In this document: in pieces, positions 55,760-64,000 of the stretch
Layout of the letters: every line of letters starts with the position of its first letter
Numbering within the stretch: position 1 is the first letter of the stretch
DNA from: Ceratothoa steindachneri
Taxonomy: Eukaryota > Arthropoda > Malacostraca > Isopoda > Cymothoidae
Direction: 5' to 3'
Assembly: GCA_963969495.1 (NCBI GenBank)
Contig: OZ018321.1
Span: 67,097,035 to 67,161,034 of the forward strand
Length of the DNA stretch: 64,000 nucleotides
Notes under the pieces: model-generated
Database searches by the model: none
Seen by the model: only the letters and a program-made list of their open reading frames with translations
Told to the model about the DNA's origin: nothing
Program-made: the position numbers and the translations under genes

Positions 55760-57153
55760 CCTCCACCCATTGAGAGCCTACAAGTCGATGCTGGGGAGAT
55801 GCCACTCGCTCTACACTGTGTACAGAGCATTATTCGCTTGTATGCGAGAGCCGTGCGCCTCCCTCAGTCGCCAACAGCTCTCACTGCATCCGCAGCTGAT
55901 TTCAACGGTTTCTATGCCGCCGAGAGACGCCAGTCATACCCTAATCCCTTTGGATTTAGGGCTAGGAAACCCCTCCGAGAGCTAAGTATAGCTCTTGGGC
56001 TAAGGGCGCCCATAGTTCTAACCAGGACACCAACCTGCAGGGTACCACATTTGGCTATTTGTTGTCACGCCTCTGCTCCCAAAGCTTGTACAGCGCAGGA
56101 AGTATTGCGTTCGACCTTTTTGGAGCACACCTTGTTTGACGCTGGAACCGTGCAAGTGTATACGGATGGCTCCAAGCCACAAGAGAGGGTCAGCTTCCAC
56201 GCGGTATCTCCTCTGTTTTGGTCAGCAGGGCTCTGCTAGGTGCTGCGTCTGTCGTCACCGGCGAGCTGGTGGCAATACACCACTCGGTACGGGAGATTAC
56301 GCGACGTGCCTGGTTCGGGGTCCGAATTGTCAGCTATAGCGACTCACAAAGCGCCCTGAGTGCTCTCGGGGCATTGGAATCTCCGGATTGCCTGGTTCGC
56401 GATATTCGTGACGCCATGGTTTTGGCAAGCCGGGCTCATGTCGAAATTATCTTCTGTAGAAATTGCGAGGAATGAGCGCACCCTTTTCCTCACACTGACT
56501 ACATGACAGGAATACGGGCATCTTTTCGGGCTGCTTCGCAAATAAGATGGAAGAAGGTAGAAGGGAACTTAAACTTGCGTACCATTGCGCCGTGACTGTT
56601 TCCAATGGACCTACCCCCCAATGCCGCGAAGGCTTCAGCTTGCTTTCTTCGTCTCCGAATTGGACACACTCGTGGGATACACAGCCATTTGATATGGCAC
56701 TCGACAGCACCATACTCTAAAGACTGTTCGGCACATTCTTGTTGAATCGCCCAGTCTGGATGATCTCCGCGCACGTGACCTGTCCCGGTACCGGGATGGT
56801 CTGTGTCGTTACCGCCTGTCCATTGTACTCGAGATGAGTTCGTGCACATTGACCGGTGGAATTATAGACTTTTAAGGGAAGGCTGGCCTTCTCCCCTTTA
56901 TTTACCTAGGATTATTGTTTTTTTTTTGTTGTTTTCTTTGTAGGTCGCACGCTCCTGCGCCGGGCGGAGGCGGCCTTCCCCTCCCCCGACGCAGGAACAT
57001 GCTTCCTAATTGTTGCCATTTTCCCTTTTTATTGTTGTTGTTTTTTTATATTCTTATTTTAAAGTAGCCTTGTGCTAGGCTGTTCTAATGGCGGCGAGTT
57101 ATGCCCAAGTGGGTAATCGCCAGATAGGCTCCTAAAATTAAAAGCAAAAAAAA
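55760..57153 (+). mobile_element. LINE-A copy 4, 5'-truncated, inserted in gypsy RT
   Basis: The insertion is flanked by TACTCTC (55,753-55,759 and 57,154-57,160) and ends in an A-rich tail (about 57,134-57,153), the hallmarks of target-primed LINE integration. Coding content starts in the thumb: 'PIESLQVDAGEMPLALHCVQ' (from about 55,769), 'TALTASAADFNGFYAAERRQ' (about 55,879-55,938), then RNase H 'TVQVYTDGSKPQERVS' (56,148-56,195, catalytic Asp), 'GELVAIHHSVREITRRAWFG' (about 56,260-56,319, catalytic Glu), 'VRIVSYSDSQSALSALGALE' (56,320-56,379, second Asp) and 'DAMVLASRAHVEIIFCRN' (56,410-56,463). The 3' UTR has a conserved ending GCCAGATAGGCTCCTAAAAT. Fewer breaks than the other copies, so it is the youngest LINE-A here. 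Confidence 0.92.
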
Positions 57154-57160
57154 TACTCTC

Positions 57161-57715
57161 GTGGGCTACGCAAGCATAGCCTTAAGATTGGCCCCAACAA
57201 GTGCTACTTTGCCTATGACACGATTAAGTATCTGGGTTTTATTATCGGAAAGGGCACCAAGAGGATAGGATGCTCCCTAATTTAGTGACACTGGCCTCCC
57301 CTTTATGTGCGCTCTTCCAGAAGAATTCTCCGGATCGCATCTTGTAGAATTTGAAGGCTAGTTCTCACTTCCACCATTTTAGGGGGAAATTATTGTCAGC
57401 CTCCTTCCTGAGATTGCCGAACTCTAATGAGCTGTTCGGAATGATGATGGACGCGAGTAAAGAGGGCACTGGTTGTGTGCACTTACAGTATGGGGACAAA
57501 GGTGAAAGCTACCCTGTGGCTTATGCGAGCTATTACCGTGTGAAAGGAATTATGTCGTCATAGAATGGGAAGCTTTGGCTATAGTATAAAGGGTCCAGAA
57601 GTTTAGAATGTATCTGATAGGGAAGGAGTTCATAATCGAGACGGACCACTGCACTCTTGCATACCTTTATAATGTCAAAAGTAATAGCGGGCGCATTATG
57701 CGCTGTATATTTTAT
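57161..57715 (+). mobile_element. Ty3/gypsy pol continuation: RT end and RNase H
   Basis: The RT frame resumes immediately after the right TACTCTC copy and is in phase with the part upstream of the LINE: 'SLKIGPNKCYFAYDTIKYLG' (57,178-57,237; the typical K-C-x-F ... YLG block). Then the connection and RNase H: 'SASFLRLPNSNELFGMMMDA' (57,399-57,458, catalytic Asp of the T-D-A-S position), 'SKEGTGCVHLQYGDKGESYP' (57,459-57,518), 'VAYASYYRVKG' (57,519-57,551), 'WEALAIV' region decayed, 'KFRMYLIGKEFIIETDHCTL' (57,599-57,658, catalytic Asp in TDH) and 'AYLYNVKSNSGRIMR' (57,659-57,703). Integrase is not recognisable downstream. The copy is dead. Confidence 0.85.
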
Positions 57716-58500
57716 CCTGTACTCTTCTGACGTCCAACGTTCCCTTGTGTATATTTATCTTCACTTTTCGTTCGGTCCATTTCCATTTAATTGTGTGTCA
57801 TACTTAATTACGTTTTTTTTATTTACGATATTTTCATTGCCCCTTTGTAAATTAAATTTTTGGGGGGTTTGTTTTTCTCTGATGTATACCTAAACTCGGA
57901 TCAATCGATTTTTAGTTGTGTACACCTCTTCGACACGGGTCAGGATGTCCCTTTAAATTGTTCCCCCTATTGACCGTCCGCGTGGGAAAACGCCTTTCCT
58001 TTTTCCTGATGCCCCTTTTCTTTCCTTAGTCTGCGAAATGTGCCATATTTTGAAAAGGAAGAGATGTACAGGAATAGATTCTAATAGGATCGGGAGGTCC
58101 ACCTTGAACCCATAGAAGAGCCACTTGGCCTTAACCCTGGAACAAAAAGTGTGAAGAGCAAGGAAGGAATCGGGTGAATAGGGCTTTATCATACCATCTG
58201 TGGTTATCTTACGAGGCCTATTCCCCGGCCCCGGGGCGATTTAAGCTCACCTCTCATACTCGTGACGAGAGAAATAACCCGAAGTGCTATTCGACTGGTT
58301 CCTTATCTCTGATTCGCCATCGCTAGAGGAAATTTCGCCGCCCGCCGACCACCTATATAACCGGATATTTCCCGCTGGATAGGCAGTACAGCACGCCCGC
58401 GCACAAAGACACATTACGTTCTCGAGTCGGATCCTCCGTGGCTTATTTGGGTACTGACGCCTAGAATCTCTCCGCAGTAGACGTAAACATTCAAAATGAT
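57716..58500. other. Downstream of gypsy RNase H; promoter-like GC island, no gene
   Basis: 57,716-57,900 is T-rich and unreadable. 58,200-58,480 is GC-rich and contains TATATAA (58,354-58,360) flanked by GCCGACC and CCGG. An open 111-codon minus-strand frame (58,247-58,582) spans it, but I recognise no domain. This could be the 3' LTR of the gypsy or a separate element's promoter region. Confidence 0.35.
58354..58360 (+). promoter_or_regulatory. TATA-box-like site in a GC-rich patch
   Basis: TATATAA stands between GCCGACCACC and CCGGATATTTCCCGC. Its position in the only GC-rich patch downstream of gypsy suggests an LTR promoter; there is no recognised gene downstream to test this. Confidence 0.3.
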
Positions 58501-61029
58501 TTGTAACAGGCACACTACATTTTATAGTTCTACTCAGTATATAACTGCCGTTTTCCTTCATCCCCATTCTCTTATTCATCAATAAGGAAAAAATACCTTC
58601 ATTGGTTACACCATTTTCTTTTTTTCCTTACTCAGGAATATGGAGTGCATTTCCTTATATTTCCTGATTATCTTTCTCTTCAGTAATATTTTTCTTCTCA
58701 GATCTTACTTTTTTGTTGGTTCAAAAGCTTTTCCTCTTCTTTATTGGATACAGCGTCAGGTAATGAGCACGGCCAAGTTTTACACTTTTGTTTTTACTCC
58801 GTCTTCCCTCTTCGCTGTTCAGCCGACCGGATATAATAAGCGAATTGGCCCGATGTTTATCGCTTAATAGGGCGAATTCTGGCTCGATACCGCATTGCGT
58901 AGCATCAGAATTCCGGTTGGTCGCTCGTTCTCTCGTTTTTTACTGAGTTGAAGATAAGTTTTCTTCCCGCCAATCTTCCGTCGAGTTCCTTTTTTTACCA
59001 GTCGTTTCGGGGAGCTAATAAAAGTTTACGATGACTCCACTCAGCCCACGTGATGAGCTTAATTTTCAAACTCAGTTTGTGTATCAAAGTTATATGACTA
59101 TTTGTGGTCATTGTAGGTATACGAAAGAGGATTTGTACTTGATATTCATGTGTATTTTCTATGCGCCAAATATAATTACATAGGCCTTATGTTGTAAAAG
59201 ATTTAATATAATGCTTTGACCCTTTATCTGGTGTGTTTAGGCAGGGGAGAGGAAGTAAACAGGAAAAAGTAAATGTACTTGTGAAATAGATTTAGGGTGA
59301 ACTGGGCTAGAATAGTGAACCTTATAAACCTTCATTGCTGGAACAGAAGGAGGCAGGGACATTATAAAATTTCTAACGACAAATATGTTCAATGAGCAAA
59401 GGTGATTAAAAATAGAAATTTTGTCACAATTTTTAGGGTGGTAGAGAGAGATTTGGTCTGTTTGTTCTGTACTTCATAGAAATTAGTAAAATCACTATAT
59501 TTAAGAAGAGTACCTGAAGGTTGAAAAGGCGATTATTGGGAGTTTTTCGGTGAAGTATATTTAGGGATCCCGATGACTCGATTCTTGCGTTTTCTCTTCC
59601 AAGATTTCTCCGAGCGATCATTTTACCTCAATGTTAATTTGAATTCAATTGATAAACTTTTAAGATTTTTCCTGATCCGCGTCTCAGGGAGTAAAATATG
59701 GATTTTGTACACGTGAATTTGATTTTGAAATTGAGTTAGGACCCCTCCAATAAAACGGCTTTTGAGATTAAATGAATTATCTCGGAGGATTGATTTTCCA
59801 TCGATCCTTCTCTTCCACGATGAGGGTCAAACAAAGATGGCAGTTTACATCCAGATGACCTTTAACATCTTTTTAATCTATATTGGAGTCAATCCAGGTT
59901 TCTGATCCCTAGATATATAATTTAGGGAAGGGAGTTTGGCTTACCGGGGATTATATCTAAGTGAAATATTCGCTCACGTATATGCCTACGCACAATACAT
60001 TTTCGTGGGTATCACGTATTTGCTTGCACACACCAGCTTTAGTGTAAATATACGTGCAATGTAAGGAGCTGGCGAGTGGCCCAGGTTGAAAGAAGAGATG
60101 CAAATATATTCATCTTAACAAAGAGGAAAATTTGAGAGCGGATTCATTGAAAATCGAAAAATCGTGGGTAATTTACATTCCGAATAGGAGTAGCTCAGCA
60201 AATTTAGGAGCTTCTTTTTGGTAAGCGGAGCTCCGAATATTTTGGATTGGTGATAACTTTCCTCAATTTTCCGTGTACGAGGCTTTGTCAGGGCGTCGAA
60301 TTTGAACTTCATTTGTTCGTTTTCGCAGCCATACAACTCTCAACCGACAGACATTTTCTAATTCTGATTAAGACGATTCGTGATTGCAAAATATACATTT
60401 TGCATTATATCTCTTTCCCCTCCATAAGGGTTTGAAAAGCTGGCACGTTTGATTGAATTTACCAACTTGTTTGTGAGGAAATGAAATGTTTTCGTTTCCG
60501 CTTCCCGAGGCACCAAAGCCTAATGATTGATTCCTCACGTGATCAATCTTTGTCAGCCAGAATTTCCTTTACTCTTTTGGCCGGAGTTTGTCCTCCCCAT
60601 TTTTCGCGTCAGTCTCTCAGCACCATTTTTATTCTGGTTTGCAAGCACGAAAGAGGTCACCCTCGTTTACTATGCCCATAAAGAAACTCATATTATTGCA
60701 GAATAAAGGGATTTTTCAAGATACTTGCGTGCTTTTCAGTCCACATTTAGATTCAACTTGACTACTCATCGTATCTCCCACATATTCACTTTCCACTCAT
60801 GAAAAGGATCATTTAGACGAACCACTTTTCAAATTATTTCGGGTGGGGAGGATGCCATCTTGGTCTTAGATGCTTTTAAATGATTATAATAACATTATAT
60901 ACAATCAAAATACTTTAGAAACAAATTCATTTATTTTGATCATTTCTGGCTCGCTTAGGTAAAGAAATTGTTTTAAAAATGTTAATTATAGTTTTGAAGA
61001 TTCGTAAAATATTCGTAAGAGAATTTACG
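58501..61029. other. Unassigned AT-rich DNA
   Basis: ORFs of 62-75 codons (58,640-58,867 plus, hydrophobic; 59,433-59,621 minus; 60,115-60,336 minus; 60,481-60,681 plus) show no motif I know. Some may be chance. No repeat pair seen. Confidence 0.45.
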
Positions 61030-61460
61030 AAACGTCCGAACGACGTATACCAGTCTTCCCAACAATATTATGTAGCAGTCGAATGTCCATGAGTTGAAGA
61101 AAAACAGCATACTATAAAGCAATATTTAGTCTTTTATTATGCCTCCAAATGGAAAAGGTGTCTCAAAGAAGAAAAATTAAACTGCAGAATCCAAACATTC
61201 CATCAGCTATTTGCTCAGTACGACGACTACCCATTCCACATGCGCATGAAACGTTCACATTTGAATCATTTGTAGAAGAAGATGTAAGTATTAGTCCCAG
61301 GCTATCAATGAATTAAGACCAAAACTTTTAACCATTTCACCAATTTTAAGCCACACTTCATACTAAAGGTAAATTTTAAGATCATTTTAGGGATTGGGAG
61401 CTAACCAAGAATAAAAAACAGCTGTTAGGAGCTGGGCTACTTCAAGGTTGTTGATCTTTT
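61030..61460 (+). pseudogene. Second copy of the uncharacterised invertebrate protein family
   Basis: 'MPPNGKGVSKKKN' (61,138-61,176) corresponds to the segment after the C-Y-F-C motif in the family. One frame over, 'KLQNPNIPSAICSVRRLPIP' and 'HAHETFTFESFVEEDVS' (61,180-61,288) match 'LNISSSIAPVSHDDTLLVPQ' of the copy at 16.9-17.3 kb and the family's P-N-I-P-S-A-I-x-P-V block. The reading is followed by GTAAGTA (61,285-61,291), a good splice-donor match. After about 100 bp, 'RDWELTKNKKQLLGAGLLQG' (61,388-61,447) fits the next family block (compare 'AELLASRLNDWNLL'). Frame changes make it a pseudogene, but the donor-like site and the gap suggest an ancestral intron. Confidence 0.62.
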
Positions 61461-61612
61461 GATTAATCTACAAGTTCTAGAGAAGAAGTACTGGTATTTC
61501 CTTTGCAAATGAGACATTCTTGCCAGAAAATAATCTTAGCAATTATACACTGAAATTGCATTCAAGCTTATTAAGGAAAGTTTTATAATATGTCCATTTT
61601 CGAAAAATATCT
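61461..61612. other. AT-rich interval, possibly decayed continuation
   Basis: No clear match to the next family block; nothing else seen. Confidence 0.3.
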
Positions 61613-61655
61613 ATCCTAACCTAACCTAAACTAACCTTAACCTGACCTTAACCTC
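61613..61655. repeat. Short telomere-like CCTAA/TTAGG-type tract
   Basis: CCTAACCTAACCTAAACTAA is followed by degenerate CCTTAACCTGACCTTAACCT. TTAGG is the ancestral arthropod telomere repeat. Only about three perfect units, so it is interstitial and may be accidental. Confidence 0.5.
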
Positions 61656-63251
61656 GAGATAGCCGCGAACGTTTAATTTTCTGCTAGGCCTGTTTCTAAA
61701 AAGAACCCAGATTTATGTTGTCAGAAGAGAAGAAGGGCATGTAGGTAACTTTAAATTGTGGAAAACACGCGTTTTAGCACTAGGGTAGGTTGATTCGCAT
61801 CTCCTTGAGAAGGCTTCCACGGAATATTGAAGGTATGGTTTGAATTTCAAAGTTTATAGAATACAAAGGCCATTCATTCTACGGATTTAGGAGCCGCTTG
61901 ACAGATTAGAGTGCTTGGCTAGGCAATCTGAAAGGGTGTGATTGGCTTAATAAAAGGTTGATGACGAGATGGGAATATTTTGACTTTTTATAGTAAGAGG
62001 ATCATAGCAAAGCTTTCAACGCATGCAATGGCACCCTAATCAATTTCGTTGGGCAAGGAATGAGAAAGCACTATATAAAATTTTCGGAGACTATACTCAA
62101 TTTTATCTATTGAAGGTGCGGGCTCAACAGTATACTCATCCAAGTGCAAGCAAATTACCCTGTTCAAGTTTTAGGATGGACACCGTGACGCTGCCTAAAA
62201 GTAGTTTTGGCTTTATACTCGTCCTTGCAGATAGCAACTCTATTCCTCGGTGAAATGGCAAAGCATTATTCTAGGCATTAAAAGAGCGGTGCTTGTCATC
62301 GGTATTGGGAAAGATAGATAAGTTCGTGAATGTCTCCTGAATTGAGTTCTTAGCTATTCTACCTGTTTACAAGGAGGATGGTATTAAACATCTAGTTTTA
62401 ACACGCTACTGTCCTCAAAGTTTTGTATTTGGGATGATAAATGTTGTGTAGTTTATGGGAAAGGTTGGAGATTGGGTAGATCGGCTTCGGGACGTTGTTC
62501 TTGGAGGTGGGTAGGTAGCGTTATTCGTCTCGCGCAACCTGGATGAAATCCCCTGGCCAAATAAGGTTAATGAAATGCACATAAAGATAATAATGTCAAT
62601 TAATGATGATCTCGAAGGCACCAGTGGTCACTGGGTTCGCTCTTAATAGGGAGGAAAAGTGTATTCTCTTTTTTGTATCTACTATTTATAGTGGGAATCT
62701 TCGTGGCACACTTTGGAGAGGGATCCTCTCATCCTCAGGGTTATGTGGATATGAATGCCCTCATAGGTGACACTATTACTCTATCAGCATGGTACCGAGA
62801 CATAGAAGAAAGTATGTATGTTGTGCAGGAAATATAAGTATGTATGTATGTAATGGTAGCAGTGTTAGTGAATGCGGGTGCCGAGCTCTTAAAGCCACTG
62901 CAAGTTGTGTCCGCGCCAGCTAGATTCAATAACTCTTACCTCGACATCAGAAGTCTACCACCCGATAAGCTCTGCGTAAACGCAAAGGTTGATTTAGAGC
63001 AAAGCTAAAATAGAGGCGAATTAAGTGCATTTATTTTTTTCTTTCGATGTCCCGATGACTCTGGCCTTCCTTAGAAGCCTTTCTGCTGGTGATGGGTGCC
63101 TACCTAACCCGCCTACGTTGTTCTCCTGGAGTCAAGCATATTAACCCGTTTTTTTTCCTTTAACATATTTTGTGACGGATTAGTTACTCTCTAGTACTCT
63201 ATCCCCATTTTTAGCCTGTAGTTGCTTGGATGTTGCCAAGAAAAGCGACGT
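61656..63251. other. Unassigned DNA
   Basis: ORFs at 62,023-62,253 (plus), 62,415-62,621 (minus) and 62,741-62,929 (minus) have no motif. 62,832-62,852 has TATG repeats. Nothing else supported. Confidence 0.45.
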
Positions 63252-63350
63252 CCAAATTATTTATGCAAAGAATAACTATCCCCAAACTACTCATGTTAAT
63301 AATAGCGATACCCAAATTATTCATGTCAAGAATAGTGACCCCAATTTTAA
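63252..63350. repeat. 30-bp minisatellite, about 3.3 units
   Basis: Units start CCAAATTATTTATG (63,252), CCAAACTACTCATG (63,282) and CCAAATTATTCATG (63,312), each 30 bp, with a partial fourth at 63,342. The minus-strand frame reads a ten-residue periodic pattern (NNLGI..., SSLGI..., NNLDV...), which is a by-product of the repeat. Confidence 0.9.
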
Positions 63351-64000
63351 AATAACATGTAAAGGGAAAAGTTAAAAAATATGCAATGTTCATTTTATTG
63401 AATAAAGAATATTATATTATATTGCTCACTTAGTTACCTCCCCCCTTTCTAATGAAACTATTTTAACATATTAGTCTAATATAGTAATTTAACACCCTCT
63501 CCACTAATGTAGCCATTTTATCATAATTCAATGTATAGTTTTAAACAGCAAGAAAGTCCTGCCTCAATTAAGAAACGGAAAGAGAGAATTTAAAGAGCAA
63601 CACTAAAATTTCTTCTTCAAAATAAAGTCCATTATTCTATGCGATCTTCTTACAGTGATGAGCCAACATCCAAATTTGTCCTAGATACCAGTCAGTCGTT
63701 TGAATTGAAAAAATGTAAACAAGCAGCTGCTTCCTATGTGAATCAAGACTTTCTGTATAACCATATATTTATAATGGATAATATTCGTGTCAACACGATT
63801 ACTATACCTTAAATTTCAAAGACAAAAACGACTCTAATTCTTATAAAATGATGCTCACCGATGTCGTTTCAACTTCTGGAACTTAACAATAACGTAGTTG
63901 TGGGGGAATTCCACGTGGAATTTCTTTTCCAGCAGGGAAGTGATGTCCATGCGCTGGAGAAGGCTCTAGAATTTGCTTAGACTTAAATTGGAAAGCCTAT
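63351..64000. other. Unassigned AT-rich DNA
   Basis: No ORF, RNA or repeat recognised to the end of the window. Confidence 0.45.

Noticed and set aside
58247..58582. 111-codon minus-strand ORF as a gene
   Set aside because: No domain, overlaps a GC-rich promoter-like patch, and open frames of this size are expected there.

Overview
This is a piece of a eukaryotic, AT-rich, repeat-dominated genome, most probably from an arthropod. The evidence is the transposon spectrum: several Tc1/mariner lineages, a Penelope-like element, CR1-like and RNase H-bearing LINEs of a kind familiar from crustaceans, and a short TTAGG-type tract near 61.6 kb. Crustacean is my best guess; a chelicerate or insect is not excluded. 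I recognise no intact host gene, rRNA or functional tRNA. Almost every supportable feature is a mobile element or its debris, all with broken reading frames, separated by unassigned AT-rich DNA and long (TA)n tracts.

Layout. 0-0.5 kb: 3' end of a Penelope-like element, with a GIY-YIG remnant and a hammerhead-type ribozyme core. 1.7-3.8 kb: a mariner abutting an internally deleted DD41D Tc1/mariner. 4-11 kb: unassigned. 11.2-12.5 kb: a GC-richer block ending in a 140-bp-arm palindrome around (TA)n. 13.9-17.3 kb (minus strand): a pseudogene of an uncharacterised invertebrate protein family, split by a 1.6-kb LTR-like insertion (TG...CA ends, TTTAC target duplication). 17.6-18.8 and 34.5-35.8 kb: two near-identical DD41D elements. 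19.0-19.5 kb: a MITE with long TIRs. 23-28 kb: Tc1-like debris and a second copy of the deleted DD41D derivative. 28.4-33.4 kb: two different LINEs on opposite strands. 36.6-40.8 kb: an RNase H LINE (here LINE-A) with a CR1-like LINE nested in its 3' UTR. 41.5-42.5 kb: Tc1-like DD36E. 43.8-47.1 and 51.5-54.0 kb: further LINE-A copies. 54.4-57.9 kb: a Ty3/gypsy element with another LINE-A inserted in its RT domain, flanked by a 7-bp duplication. 61.0-61.5 kb: a second copy of the uncharacterised protein family.

The most interesting signal is inside the LTR-like insertion. Positions 15,188-15,806 hold four tandem units of about 145-170 nt in an A-B-A'-B' order. Each folds into an ordered set of short hairpins whose stems have changed on both sides while pairing is kept (for example TGGTT/AACCA, TCGGT/ACCGA and CGGTG/CACCG at one position; CTCTC/GAGAG, TTCTC/GAGAA and CTCTT/GAGAG at another). 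The 480 bp before it are also hairpin-rich. This is the signature of a selected RNA (or single-stranded DNA) structure, and I do not recognise it as a known family. An 18-bp match between the right part of this insertion and the leader of the gypsy at 54.48 kb suggests the structured segment belongs to the LTR/leader of a gypsy-type retrotransposon.
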